NCBI GenBank assembly: GCA_903873775.1
Contig: CAIQPR010000050.1
Coordinates: 1 to 64,000 of the forward strand
Source: an uncultured Actinomycetes bacterium
GTDB taxonomy: Bacteria > Actinomycetota > Acidimicrobiia > Acidimicrobiales > RAAP-2
Direction of reading: 5' to 3'
Length of the DNA: 64,000 nucleotides
Shown: piece by piece, positions 16,677 to 26,327 of the stretch
Numbering within the stretch: the first letter of the stretch is position 1
How the letters are laid out: every line of letters starts with the position of its first letter
Notes under the pieces: generated by a model
Databases searched by the model: none
What the model was told of the DNA's origin: nothing
The model's input: the letters and a program-made list of their open reading frames with translations, nothing else
Program-made: the position numbers and the translations under genes

Positions 16677-19600
16677 CGCGTTTCTCCCGCGAGAATGTCC
16701 GAGGCGTGTCGCACCACGTTGGCCGGGAGTGACCACGTGGCGATCCCGTGGGTCGGATCATCACTCGACACGAGGCCCCGCAGGTACAAATACGCGAGAC
16801 CGCCCAAGTGGCGATCGGCGTCGTAGTCGGGGAGGCGGTCGCGGAGGAAACGGTGCAACGCCACGGAGTACAAGAGTCCCTGGAGCGGATAGCCCGAGGC
16901 GGACATCTCTCTCACCAGTGACGATGGGGAGTAGTCGGGTGAGAGGGTCACCAGATTGGTCTTGTAGTCCACCACAACAAAACGTGGAGGATCGCCCGGA
17001 ATCTCAACGACGAGGTCAATGGATCCGGTGAGGTAACCCTCGCGCAAGACGTTCGGATCCGCCTCGTCGCGCACGCGACGGAAGAAATCGACGTACGGAC
17101 CCTCGGCGTCCCCCTGCACGACGGCGTCGCACATCTCGGCCAGTCGTCGCGCGCGTGCGGGTCCGTCGGCGAGCGGGAGCGTGAAACGCATCTCACGACT
17201 GGTGCGGTGCGTCCCCACGAAATCGTCAAGACAGGCCCCGTCGAACATCTCTCCGAGCGGGCGACGGAGAAGTGACGAAAATACAGGCACGAGATAATCA
17301 GCCGGCGACAGCCCGGCGCTCTCGAACGTCCGTGTCACAACTTGTTCGAAGTGTGTCGACGACGACGGGACGACGCCCACGACCGACTCCAGCACGGAGT
17401 GGACGGCGTTCCCGAGATCGGTGCCGCGCCACTCACCGAAAGCGAAGGCGCCGGGGCGTTCGACGAGGTCCGACAATTCGAGCACGGGCGCGTCGAGTCC
17501 CTCATCAAGGGCGCGCTCGTCATCCGCCACGGCGTTCTGCACTCCACCCGCCTCGGCGGACGAGGTGGCGTCGGCATGGACGTGAAGTGCGCTGTAGGAC
17601 CACCGTCGATTGATCTCGGGAACGCGGGGCGCACGGCGCACGCGGGGCGCGGTGCGCGCGGGTCGCGGGTCGTGAACGAGGTCGCTCGCTGGAGGGACGA
17701 ATGGTAGGTCCAGCGTCGAGATGAGAGGCCCTGAAGCAGCTTCGCGACCCGGGTTGTCGCTCGCCTCGGCGTCGAAGGCGTCGATCAAGCTCTTGAATTG
17801 TGCCGCTCCTTCATGGACCCAGGCCACGAGAAGCGACTCCGCTCTCGTGAGAGCGACATAGATGAGCCTGCGCGTTTCGTCACGGTCGTCGTCGCTGACG
17901 GGACCAGCGAAGCCCTCCGAGGACGTCAGGCTGCGAGGGTCGATCACGCGTCGCTCGCCCGTGCTCCACGCCGCCACGCCGTCCGTGCGCAAGTGGCCGG
18001 TGCGCTCAATATCAGGCACTAAGACCAACGGAAATTCAAGCCCCTTCGAGGCGTGAATCGTCATCAACCGCACCGCGTCATCATCACTCTCTATACGACG
18101 TTGGGCGCTATCGCCGTCATCATCCTTGGCCTGCGCGTCGCTGATGTGCTCGTCCAGCCAACGAAGAAGGCGTTGCGGTGTTGCGGGACCCGCGAGGTCC
18201 TTCGCGGCCAGCTCGGTCACATGTTCGAGGTCGGTCCAGTGGCGCTCGCCCTCCGAGGTCGTTCGAATGATCGCGAGCACGCGCCCCGACACCACCACTC
18301 GGGACAATGCGCTCACGCCGGTGGTCGGAAGAGCGTGCAGGAGGTCGCGGAGATCTTCCGTTGGAACATCGCGGAACCACGTTGTTGCGAGCAGGGCCAG
18401 ACGCCGAGGGTCGTGCGGATGACAGAGGCTCCAGAGGAGCACGCGCAACTGCGACGCTGCCGTCGAGGTAAACACCGATGAGCCGCCGAGACTGACCGCC
18501 ACGACGCCACGACGGGCGAGATACCGCTGGAGTTGTCGAAGTATGACCCCACGTCGCAACAAGATGGCGATGTCGCGTGCCGGGACACCACTCGCCGTTA
18601 GGGCGACGATGGTGGCGTGTACGTCCCGGAAAATGTCCGCTCCTACGGTTGTGGCGTCGGTGCGACGAATGTGGAAATGACCGCGGCGATCGTGCTGTCG
18701 AGGGCTCGGCACGACGGGGTCGTACTCGATGGGTTCGGGTCCCGACGACAGATGCCACCCGTGTCGCCGTCCCGCGAGGAAAAGTGCGTTGAGGGCGTCG
18801 AGGAGGGGTGGGGCGGATCGATAGTTCGTCTGAAGGTCAATCAGTGTCGAGGTTGTCGAGTGAGCGAGTTCGTGGCGCAGTGATTGGTAGACCTTGACGT
18901 CTCCGCCACGAAATCCGTAGATAGCTTGTTTGGCATCTCCGACGATCACCATGGGCGTGGGCGAGGGACCCTCGCGAAACAGCCGCTGAAAGACGTTCCA
19001 CTGGAGGGCGTCGGTGTCCTGGAATTCGTCAATCATGACCAGTCGAAATTGCGCGCGCAGTCGCTCGACGAGAGCGGTGGGATGACTGCGGAGTTGTGCG
19101 TGGATGTCCATGAGCAACTCATTGAACGTGGCGACGTGCTCCAGTTCGCGCAGCGCGCGGAGACGCTCGTGAGCGTCACGGAGAATACGCACGGCGGTCT
19201 CTGCTCGCTCTGTCTGGACGGCATCCATCTCAATGGATGCGAAATCAACGTGGGCGTCGTCGAAACCACCGCCCCCTTCGACAACATCGAGTGCGCGGAT
19301 CAGCTTGGCCTGTAATCGTTCGGCTGCCGGCGTGACCCCCGAACTCTCATCTTCCATAGTGTCCACCAACAATCCAAACCCGGGGTCACGACTGTCGGCC
19401 AGACGGGTCAGTGTCTCGTTGACCGCTCGACGAGTCCACCGTGTGCCGGACGTCATCTCGTTATCGCCGGTATTGCGAACGGCTCCCGCGAATGAATGAA
19501 TTGTTCGGGCGTGGACGTCGTCGAGTTCTGCCACGATCGCGTTGCATCGCTCGCGGGCCACCGCTACACCCACCGTTGCGACACGGTCTGCGAATGCGAT

Positions 19601-19894
19601 CGCCCAGTCGTCCGCGTCGGGGTCAACCTGGGCGTTGGTCTCGAGTTGGTGAATCACGTCCCGACACGCGAGCACTCGTTCACGCAACCGCGTTTTCAAT
19701 TCGCGCGCCGCGGCGCGCGAGAAGGTGACCATCAACAGTTCGTGGGGGAGGTGGTCCTCTTCGATCATCCATCGAGCCGCAAAATGAGTGATCGTCCAGG
19801 TCTTGCCGGTGCCCGCACTCGCACCAACCATGACAATGTCCTCGAGCGTCCCGAGAGGAGACCGCAGAACGTCGAATGTGGTGTTGCTCGTCAC
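16673..19894 (-). CDS. recB: Exodeoxyribonuclease V beta subunit RecB
   Basis: A 1073-residue UvrD-type SF1A helicase fused to a nuclease. Walker A is GASAGTGKT at about residues 24-32; IVGDAKQAIYGFRGGD is helicase motif III/IV; LMTIHASKGLEFPLVLVPD is motif V. The C-terminal nuclease carries GSIDLVVE and VVDYKTN, the metal-binding Asp and catalytic Lys of the RecB nuclease family. Both catalytic functions therefore look intact. GTG 19894 overlaps the recC stop (GTGA). Confidence 0.95.
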   Translation of the reverse strand: MTSNTTFDVLRSPLGTLEDIVMVGASAGTGKTWTITHFAARWMIEEDHLPHELLMVTFSRAAARELKTRLRERVLACRDVIHQLETNAQVDPDADDWAIAFADRVATVGVAVARERCNAIVAELDDVHARTIHSFAGAVRNTGDNEMTSGTRWTRRAVNETLTRLADSRDPGFGLLVDTMEDESSGVTPAAERLQAKLIRALDVVEGGGGFDDAHVDFASIEMDAVQTERAETAVRILRDAHERLRALRELEHVATFNELLMDIHAQLRSHPTALVERLRAQFRLVMIDEFQDTDALQWNVFQRLFREGPSPTPMVIVGDAKQAIYGFRGGDVKVYQSLRHELAHSTTSTLIDLQTNYRSAPPLLDALNALFLAGRRHGWHLSSGPEPIEYDPVVPSPRQHDRRGHFHIRRTDATTVGADIFRDVHATIVALTASGVPARDIAILLRRGVILRQLQRYLARRGVVAVSLGGSSVFTSTAASQLRVLLWSLCHPHDPRRLALLATTWFRDVPTEDLRDLLHALPTTGVSALSRVVVSGRVLAIIRTTSEGERHWTDLEHVTELAAKDLAGPATPQRLLRWLDEHISDAQAKDDDGDSAQRRIESDDDAVRLMTIHASKGLEFPLVLVPDIERTGHLRTDGVAAWSTGERRVIDPRSLTSSEGFAGPVSDDDRDETRRLIYVALTRAESLLVAWVHEGAAQFKSLIDAFDAEASDNPGREAASGPLISTLDLPFVPPASDLVHDPRPARTAPRVRRAPRVPEINRRWSYSALHVHADATSSAEAGGVQNAVADDERALDEGLDAPVLELSDLVERPGAFAFGEWRGTDLGNAVHSVLESVVGVVPSSSTHFEQVVTRTFESAGLSPADYLVPVFSSLLRRPLGEMFDGACLDDFVGTHRTSREMRFTLPLADGPARARRLAEMCDAVVQGDAEGPYVDFFRRVRDEADPNVLREGYLTGSIDLVVEIPGDPPRFVVVDYKTNLVTLSPDYSPSSLVREMSASGYPLQGLLYSVALHRFLRDRLPDYDADRHLGGLAYLYLRGLVSSDDPTHGIATWSLPANVVRHASDILAGETR

Positions 19895-22800
19895 GACTCA
19901 GCGCCTCGCAACGGAACGAAGAGATCGTCGCTGATATCGAGATCCATATGTTCGAGTTCCCACCGCGACGGTCGTCGACTGGAGGTCGACGAAGACTGGA
20001 GACTCACACACGAGAACATCTCGTCCAGGTGCTCTCTTTCGGGAAACGAGGCGAGTGGTCCACTCTCTCGTAATTCGTCGAAGCTCACGGGAAAGAGCAG
20101 CATGTGCTCGATCTCATTCGCCTCACCCCCACCGCGGTCGCCCTCCCACTCGGTCGAGGGCGAGGCCTTGAGAGCGGGTGCCGCGAACGCGACGCTGGTG
20201 CGACGAAAGAGGGGAACGGGCTCCACCAGTGCACGACGTTGCCACTCGCTGATGATCTCAAGAGCGTGAAGGGCATCGTCCACGGTCCCGTCGAAGCGGA
20301 GCGCGCGGAGGGGATTGAGTCGATAGGCGCCCTTGGGTCGGTTCTTTTCCCGTCGTCGGTATGGGGCGGTCTTGTCAGGAAGGAACGACGTTTCCACGCG
20401 AGGAACCGCACTCGGATCAAGAATCTTCATGATCGCGAGATCGAGCAACGCCGGCAGCACAACGCGTGGTGCGGCACTCGCCGGGCGCATTTCGAGGTGA
20501 ACGACAACGGGCTCCCCGTCGTGTGCCGAACGACCAATGGTCATCGCGTTCTCGCCCGAAGAGGTGCGCATCTGTAGGGCGCGCCCACCCGCCTGAAGAA
20601 TCTCCGGTACGAGAGGTCCGTCGACGACATCGAGAGCGTCCAGTGCGGCATTGAACGCGCACAACTCGAGGAGAGGAAACTGCAGACGCCGCTCGAACAG
20701 GCGGCGGGGAATGACGTGGGTGTAGCCCGGTGTCGCAAAGACGTCGAGACGCCGCGTCGCGACGATGTCGTGCAGCGCCTGACACGGCTGCGATGCGCAC
20801 TCCGGCTGCGTCGGGTGCCACAGCGCCGAGATGTCGATGGCGTCAGGCTTGTCGTCGAGCAGGGCCCGAAAGTCATCGACGAGATTGTCGAGGTAGAAGC
20901 GCTGGAGGCGCCAGCGCTCTCTCGCGTCGAGCGAAATCGGCGGGACGTCGCGCCGCGCGTCCACGCGATCGGGGAGCGACGCTCCTCGGCCCACGACGAG
21001 GTGATAACGAGCGGGGTGTCGTAATAGACGAGCGAGATCCTCGTAAGAGGCGCCGTGCTCGCCCGACGTTGGCACCGACGGTGTCGTCGCCGACGCGGTC
21101 CACGTTCCTCGAGGGTCGAACAGCGGGAGGCTCGCCGCGTCGACATCGACGGGGTCAAAGAAGTGGCGAGGTGATGAGCGCACCAGGGCAGCGTGCGGCG
21201 AGTCGACCGAGGGCGCTGCCGCGATGATGGTGGCGAGCGGGAGGGCGGGCTCGATCGAGCGTCCGGTCGCCTCTTCTCGATTGTCGAACAAAATGATCAA
21301 CTCTTCGGTAGCACTCAAGATGGCGGCGAGGGTGGCGCCGGTGACGGTGTGCCGGGGATCTGGATCACCGTGTCGACGAGGTCCGAGGACAGCGGAACGC
21401 AGAGCCGTTGGGGGCAGGCTCTCTTCGTCCATTCCCAATAGACAGACGACCCGGTACGGGGCGTAGGCGAGAGCGGTCAGCGGGGCCACCGTGACTCCCA
21501 CGCGTCCGAAGATGCGCTGGCGCGACGTATCGGCCGCGATGCGTTGCCACCATTGCACCAGATCCTGGGCGCGGATCACGGGGTCAAGGCCGGCTGCGTT
21601 CCATTGCGCGATGCGATCAACCATTCGCTCCCAGGTGTCATCCGACGGGTCGTATGTCAAGGCGTTCATCGCAGCACTGAGACTCGCGATCCAGACACTC
21701 AGCGGACGCCGGGTCGTGCTGTCGCGCCACGCCGTCGCCTCCTCGATCGTCCGCAGCAGGGGCTGGAGTACGGCCACGAGTCGGTAGTCGTCACTCACGA
21801 GTCCCGAACCTGTCGAGGGCCACAGGGTGGCCGCGACCACCGTGTCGCCCGCGCTCTGCCAGGTCCCGGCGCCATTGTCGTCGGCGTACAGATTCCATGT
21901 CGTGCGGTGTTCGGGCGAAATACCAAAGGTCAACGTGGAGACGTCCGCGATCTGCCACAGTCGCTCCCACTCGTCTTCACTGAGATTCATCACGGCACGC
22001 ACGCACGGCGTCTCGCACCACTGGCGAATGTCGTCCACGGTGACGTACGAGGTCAACAACGTGATCAAGGAGGCGGAGGCACCCAGGCGCGTGAGACGAC
22101 GATCGTGCCAACGTTCGGTGAGTTCAAACGGCAGGCGTGGCAAGGGTGTGCCGGCGTCTGACGCGGGGATGTTCCAGTGTCGATCGAGCGGTGCTTCGAA
22201 TCGCCGCAGATCGGGGGAGAGGACAAGGATCTCGTGCGGTAAGACACTTCGGGACTGCATGGCGTCGAGCAGAAGATCACGTGCCACTTCAGCTTGCCGA
22301 CTCGCTCCTACGCAACCAACAATTGTGAGAGACGAGTCCTCGACGGAGGGAGGCGTGTTCTCGTATTCAAGACCTCGAGCGCGTCGCTGCAGTGATCCGA
22401 GCTGGGTGGTTGGCATCTCGGAAAGCTCGAGATGATCCCCGTTCGGCGTGATGGTTGACAGGTTGCGCCACAGCTCGAGGGCTTCCTCACTCTCGCGGTG
22501 CCATGGGCCAAAGTCGCCACCGTGTCCGAGAGGGGCAGGCACGAAGGCGTGGATCTCGTGGTGGTGCCCGAGGGCCTCGAGCATCGACAGCAGTGACGCA
22601 TCTCCCGGCGTTGACGGAAATCCGAAGATGAAGAGTCGTTGCGGGACACCCTCGAGGGCGGCGCTCTGCGCGGCCGCGAGAATCCTTCGACGTTGTTCCA
22701 GAGGCAGTGTTGAAGATGATCCGAGCGACTGGTAGTGCGCGAGGAAATCGTCGGGTGCCGTCCCGCGTTCGAGGTCCTCCGGCCGCCACCGAAGAAGTTC

Positions 22801-23157
22801 GTCGAGACCTTCGGCGTAGCGACGCGCGTCGACATAAGTGCCATGGGGTGTCGCCGCCAGGAGAGCGAGAGTTAACGCATGGATGTCCCACGACACGTAC
22901 GACGCCCCCAACACGGCCGTGCCGATGAGACGAAGGAATTCGTCGGGAAAGAGGCTGACGATATTCGCGGTGATGCCGTCGCGACGACCCTCGCACGAGG
23001 CGAGGTTCCAGTCGAGCCACTGGCGCACGGGTGCCGAGGGAACGATTGTCCATTCGGGCTCGAGGACGTGGCGCACTGGTGCGCGGCGGATCTCCGCGAA
23101 GTGGCGAGCCAACGACGCGAGGTCGGGTCCGATATGGATGTTGACTCCGGGCTTCAT
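19891..23157 (-). CDS. recC: Exodeoxyribonuclease V gamma subunit RecC
   Basis: A 1088-residue RecC, the subunit that recognises the recombination hotspot sequence and splits the duplex inside RecBCD. N-terminal helicase-like segments (HIGPDLASLARHF, FIFGFPSTPGDASLL) lack Walker residues, as expected for the inactivated RecC motor, and VCLLGMDEESLPP is a conserved block. It heads the operon recC-recB-recD, joined by 4-base overlaps. Start at ATG 23157; a TAGAGT element lies 9 bases upstream. Confidence 0.92.
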   Translation of the reverse strand: MKPGVNIHIGPDLASLARHFAEIRRAPVRHVLEPEWTIVPSAPVRQWLDWNLASCEGRRDGITANIVSLFPDEFLRLIGTAVLGASYVSWDIHALTLALLAATPHGTYVDARRYAEGLDELLRWRPEDLERGTAPDDFLAHYQSLGSSSTLPLEQRRRILAAAQSAALEGVPQRLFIFGFPSTPGDASLLSMLEALGHHHEIHAFVPAPLGHGGDFGPWHRESEEALELWRNLSTITPNGDHLELSEMPTTQLGSLQRRARGLEYENTPPSVEDSSLTIVGCVGASRQAEVARDLLLDAMQSRSVLPHEILVLSPDLRRFEAPLDRHWNIPASDAGTPLPRLPFELTERWHDRRLTRLGASASLITLLTSYVTVDDIRQWCETPCVRAVMNLSEDEWERLWQIADVSTLTFGISPEHRTTWNLYADDNGAGTWQSAGDTVVAATLWPSTGSGLVSDDYRLVAVLQPLLRTIEEATAWRDSTTRRPLSVWIASLSAAMNALTYDPSDDTWERMVDRIAQWNAAGLDPVIRAQDLVQWWQRIAADTSRQRIFGRVGVTVAPLTALAYAPYRVVCLLGMDEESLPPTALRSAVLGPRRHGDPDPRHTVTGATLAAILSATEELIILFDNREEATGRSIEPALPLATIIAAAPSVDSPHAALVRSSPRHFFDPVDVDAASLPLFDPRGTWTASATTPSVPTSGEHGASYEDLARLLRHPARYHLVVGRGASLPDRVDARRDVPPISLDARERWRLQRFYLDNLVDDFRALLDDKPDAIDISALWHPTQPECASQPCQALHDIVATRRLDVFATPGYTHVIPRRLFERRLQFPLLELCAFNAALDALDVVDGPLVPEILQAGGRALQMRTSSGENAMTIGRSAHDGEPVVVHLEMRPASAAPRVVLPALLDLAIMKILDPSAVPRVETSFLPDKTAPYRRREKNRPKGAYRLNPLRALRFDGTVDDALHALEIISEWQRRALVEPVPLFRRTSVAFAAPALKASPSTEWEGDRGGGEANEIEHMLLFPVSFDELRESGPLASFPEREHLDEMFSCVSLQSSSTSSRRPSRWELEHMDLDISDDLFVPLRGAES

Positions 23158-23213
23158 CTGCTCGGAACTCTACGCAAGGCGTGCGACAACACGAGCGACG
23201 AGAGGAGAGTCGT

Positions 23214-23219
23214 TAGGCT
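23214..23219 (+). promoter_or_regulatory. -10 element TAGGCT, leaderless start
   Basis: TAGGCT lies exactly 6 bases before GTG 23226 of the RNA methyltransferase gene. Confidence 0.6.
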
Positions 23220-23225
23220 GACGAG

Positions 23226-24440
23226 GTGACGGTGCAGGTTGGCGACGAAATTCTGGTGACAACGCAGCGACCGGCGACCGGTGGCGCGGTTGGTCGCACG
23301 GAGGAAGGCCAAGTCGTCTTTCTTCGGCACACTCTCCCCGGTGAAACTGTCGTCGCGCGCGTGACCGAGGTATCACGGTCGTTTGCCCGAGGTGACGCGA
23401 TCGACATTCGTTCCCCGCATCTCGATCGCGTCCCGGCACCCTGCGCCTACGCCCACCCTGGTGGATGCGGGGGATGTGATCTCCAGCATGCGGGCGTCGA
23501 GGCACAGTTGGATTGGAAGTCATCCGTCGTCTCCGAGCACTTGTCTCGTATCGCGCACCTCGACTGGGTCGTGAACGTCGAAGAGGTGGGGGTGGAGCCG
23601 CACGGATCACGCACGCGCGTGCGTTGTGCCGTTGACGCCGACGGTCGCCTGGGGCTACGCGCGTCACGTCGGACCGACATCATTGCCTTGAACGAGTGCT
23701 GGATTGCTGACCCCTCTTTGTCGCCCGCGTTTTCCGAAGTGTGGACGGGTTTCGACGAAGTTGAGTTGCGAGCCATCGGCGAGACGTCGTTTGCCGTCGC
23801 GCGACGTGATGACGGCGATGAATCCATCTACTCGATCCACAGCGTGGACGGGGGGTCCCTTCCCGCGGACACCGTGTCGACCGTGCGGGTGGGAGGGCAC
23901 GACTTTCGCGTCGGACCACTGTCCTTTTGGCAGTCTCACCGCAGTGCTCCCGACATCTTGACCGCCGCCGTCCTCGAGGGAGCCGACGTGAACCTCGGCG
24001 ATCACGTCGTTGATTTGTACAGTGGCGTTGGTCTTTTTACGGTTCCGTTGGCGGCGGCCGTTGGCCCCACGGGCCGCGTCACGGCCGTCGAAAGTTCAGA
24101 GGACGCGGTGGCGGACGCCACTTTCAACACCCGTCGAGCGCGGCACGTGACGCACCGGAATTGGCGGGTCACACCGCGAGCAATGAATGACACGGTCGCC
24201 GCAGGGGACATTGTGGTGATGGATCCGCCGCGGGGCGGTGTGGGTCACGCCGCGATGACGGCACTCGTGCGCCGGGCGCCGCGCCGCGTTGTCTACGTGT
24301 CGTGCGACGCCGCGACGTTTGCCCGTGACCTCGCCGTGCTGCTGGCGGCGGACTATCGCATTCATTCTCTTCGTGCCTTTGACCTCTTTCCCATGACCGA
24401 ACACGTGGAAATCGTCGCTGTACTTGACGCGCCGCGCTAA
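23226..24440 (+). CDS. TrmA/RumA-family RNA (uracil-5-)-methyltransferase
   Basis: A 404-residue class I SAM-dependent methyltransferase. It has an N-terminal TRAM domain, then a [4Fe-4S] cluster site (CAYAHPGGCGGC plus a fourth Cys in NECWI). The SAM-binding DLYSGVGLFTVPLA follows, then DPPRGG, and the catalytic Cys is in YVSCDAATFARDL. These enzymes make 5-methyluridine in 23S rRNA or tRNA, and the Fe-S cluster favours the RumA/RlmD-like branch. The GTG start lies 6 bases after a TAGGCT element. Confidence 0.9.
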   Translation: MTVQVGDEILVTTQRPATGGAVGRTEEGQVVFLRHTLPGETVVARVTEVSRSFARGDAIDIRSPHLDRVPAPCAYAHPGGCGGCDLQHAGVEAQLDWKSSVVSEHLSRIAHLDWVVNVEEVGVEPHGSRTRVRCAVDADGRLGLRASRRTDIIALNECWIADPSLSPAFSEVWTGFDEVELRAIGETSFAVARRDDGDESIYSIHSVDGGSLPADTVSTVRVGGHDFRVGPLSFWQSHRSAPDILTAAVLEGADVNLGDHVVDLYSGVGLFTVPLAAAVGPTGRVTAVESSEDAVADATFNTRRARHVTHRNWRVTPRAMNDTVAAGDIVVMDPPRGGVGHAAMTALVRRAPRRVVYVSCDAATFARDLAVLLAADYRIHSLRAFDLFPMTEHVEIVAVLDAPR

Positions 24441-24500
24441 CGGGTGCAGAGTGCGAGTGGAGGTCCGTCCTCTGGACCCCCACGAGGGAGGTTTGCATCG

Positions 24501-24776
24501 ATGTCGAACAAGCTCGATCACCATCACCGTCACACTGTGCAGCGACTCTTCGCTCATCCGCTCGGCCACAACATTCAGTGGGTCGACGTTGTGTGTCTCT
24601 TAGAGAGACTCGGCACGGTCCACGAGTCACACCGCGGCGCGTGGGTCTTCAGCGATGAGCACGGAACCTTGTCCTTCGGCAAGAACCGGGGTCGAGAGTT
24701 GACGGAGGATCAGGTGATGCGCGTTCGACACTTGCTGCAGTCGCGTGGGCTCGCGCCGGCGCGTTCGGCCGCCTGA
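24501..24776 (+). CDS. Small protein with HicA/dsRBD-like pattern, paralogue of the 34410 gene
   Basis: A 91-residue protein that starts with a His-rich helix (DHHHRHTVQRLFAHPLGHNIQW), then VDVVCLLERLGTVHESH, a beta region and a C-terminal helix. It aligns over its whole length with the product of 34410-34688 (shared HH..T...F.HP..HNI.W.DV..LL...GTV). The helix, then LL..LG..E..H.G, then strands recalls the HicA/dsRNA-binding fold, but this is inference and no HicB-like partner is adjacent. ATG 24501 follows a GGGAGG ribosome site by 9 bases. The leader contains a small GGTCC/GGACC hairpin at 24462-24478. Confidence 0.75.
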   Translation: MSNKLDHHHRHTVQRLFAHPLGHNIQWVDVVCLLERLGTVHESHRGAWVFSDEHGTLSFGKNRGRELTEDQVMRVRHLLQSRGLAPARSAA

Positions 24777-24798
24777 TCGTCCGCAGCTCGAGACCGGG

Positions 24799-24804
24799 TA
24801 CCGT
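24799..24804 (+). promoter_or_regulatory. -10 element TACCGT, leaderless start
   Basis: TACCGT lies 6 bases before GTG 24811 (yaaA family gene), with no ribosome site. Confidence 0.45.
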
Positions 24805-24810
24805 GGCGCG

Positions 24811-25593
24811 GTGCCACGCGCCCCGCTCGTCCTCGTGCCGCCGTCAGAAGGCAAGAGTGCGGGCGGCACACGTCGGCGCACGCACGACACCTTCGCGGAT
24901 CTTCTGGCGTCGCCGAGAGACGATGTGCGTCGCGCGCTCCAGAGCGAGTTGAGCTCTCGCGATCGAGACGCCTGGGGTCGACTCCTCGGTGCCAAGGGCG
25001 AGCTGTTAGACCGTGTTCTGATGGCCAACGCGGCCGCATCGTGCGACGAGGGACCGTGGTTGCCCGCGTGGCGCCGGTTCACGGGTGTTGTGTGGACCTA
25101 CCTGGATCCCGCGACCTTGAGTCCCGCCGAACGTTCCCGCGTGCTGGTTCCGTCCGGACTCCTCGGCCTCTCTCGAGGTTCTGATCCCGTTCCCGATTTT
25201 CGTCTGGGGATGAAGGCGTCTCTGAGCGGACTCGGAACCTTGTCGACCTACTGGCGACCGCACGTCACCACGGCACTGACCGCCATCTCGAAGGGTCGAC
25301 CCGTCGTCGATTTCTTGCCGAACGAGCACGCCGCCGCGCTCGGGCCCGAGATCGTGACGTCGCCGATGTTCGTGCGTGTCAGATTCCTTTCCGCCGACGG
25401 CGTGAGCGCAGCGGGTCACGACGCAAAGGCGGTGAAGGGAGTTGCTATTCGCGTCGTCCTGCGCGAGGGGCTCGACGCTCTGCGGTCACTCGACTTTGCG
25501 GGATGGCGCACACGAGAAGACGACGGTGGCTACGCGATTGTCGCGCCCCGCGAGTCGCAACGCGACGTCTTTCTCGCGCAACGCGGGAGTTAG
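24811..25593 (+). CDS. yaaA: Peroxide stress protein YaaA family
   Basis: A 260-residue member of the YaaA/DUF328 (UPF0246) family, which in E. coli lowers free iron and protects DNA from peroxide. Diagnostic segments are LVPPSEGK at the N-terminus (PSEGK in the actinobacterial branch), VLVPSGLLGLSR, VDFLPNEHAAAL and the HDAKAVKGVAIR basic motif. The GTG start at 24811 lies 6 bases after a TACCGT element; the earlier in-frame start at 24745 lies in the previous gene and was rejected. The 3' end overlaps the convergent NTF2-like gene by 4 bases. Confidence 0.85.
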   Translation: MPRAPLVLVPPSEGKSAGGTRRRTHDTFADLLASPRDDVRRALQSELSSRDRDAWGRLLGAKGELLDRVLMANAAASCDEGPWLPAWRRFTGVVWTYLDPATLSPAERSRVLVPSGLLGLSRGSDPVPDFRLGMKASLSGLGTLSTYWRPHVTTALTAISKGRPVVDFLPNEHAAALGPEIVTSPMFVRVRFLSADGVSAAGHDAKAVKGVAIRVVLREGLDALRSLDFAGWRTREDDGGYAIVAPRESQRDVFLAQRGS

Positions 25594-26036
25594 AACGTCT
25601 GACCCATGCGTTCGAGCATGGCTTTCATGTTGGCGTGGACCTGATTGACGGCTTTGAGGGGACGAATCATGACGCGGAATTCAACGATCTGTCCTTGGTC
25701 GTTGCACCGAATGATGTCCACGCCGTTGACGTAGGCACCGTTCATCGACGTCTCGAATTCCAGAACGGCGGTATCGCCACTCATGACTTTCTTCGTGTAG
25801 TGAAACGAGCGCGTGTCCGTGTCCGTACGTTCTGATGTCGACGTCGAGCTCGACTCGTCACCGGGAAACGTGGCCGCCGCCGCGGTGAGATACAACGTGG
25901 TGAGTTCCTTGCCCACTTGTGGGGTGTACACGATGGGTGAATAGAACACCACGTCATCCGCGAGTAGCTCGTCGAGACCACCGGGCAGGCGACCTCTCAT
26001 GTGCAGTTCCCATTTGGCCACAACGTCAGTAATCAC
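25590..26036 (-). CDS. NTF2-like / SnoaL-like domain protein
   Basis: A 148-residue single-domain cone-shaped fold protein: VAKWELHMRGRLPGGLDELLADDVVFYSP at the N-terminus, then alternating strands ending in IVEFRVMIRPLKAVN. Members include steroid isomerases, polyketide cyclases and many uncharacterised proteins, so no reaction is assigned. GTG 26036 follows a strong GAGGAGG ribosome site. Divergent from the ferredoxin gene with 93 bases between. Confidence 0.82.
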   Translation of the reverse strand: MITDVVAKWELHMRGRLPGGLDELLADDVVFYSPIVYTPQVGKELTTLYLTAAAATFPGDESSSTSTSERTDTDTRSFHYTKKVMSGDTAVLEFETSMNGAYVNGVDIIRCNDQGQIVEFRVMIRPLKAVNQVHANMKAMLERMGQTF

Positions 26037-26129
26037 GGATCCTCCTCGACACGCTCAGTCTGTCAGTCGCGAGACGTCAGTGGCGCCACGACGGTGTGCC
26101 ACTATGGTCGTTGAGAGCAGGGAGGCCCC

Positions 26130-26327
26130 GTGAAAGTACGACTGAACGCTGACAAGTGCCAAGGACACGCTCGGTGCTACGCGCTTGCTCCGGAACTTTT
26201 TGACGTCGATGAGTACGGTCAAGGATCGGTGCGCTCCGCCGACTCCGTGCCGGCGGACCTTGAAGATCGCGCTCGCCTCGCCGTGGCGAATTGCCCCGAA
26301 TTCGCCATCGAAATCATCGACGATTAG
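26130..26327 (+). CDS. Ferredoxin, cytochrome P450-associated type
   Basis: A 65-residue single-cluster ferredoxin. The cysteines are CQGHARC then NCPE, a CxxHxxC...CP pattern in which His stands in the usual second Cys place, typical of the [3Fe-4S] ferredoxins that feed actinobacterial cytochromes P450. No P450 is in the window. GTG 26130 follows GGGAGG. It could be reduced by an enzyme like the partial reductase at the left edge. The stop overlaps the stop of the convergent MFS gene. Confidence 0.9.
   Translation: MKVRLNADKCQGHARCYALAPELFDVDEYGQGSVRSADSVPADLEDRARLAVANCPEFAIEIIDD

Noticed and set aside
24501-24776. HicA toxin of a HicAB pair
   Set aside because: There is no HicB-like partner beside either paralogue and the catalytic His context differs; only a fold resemblance is claimed.
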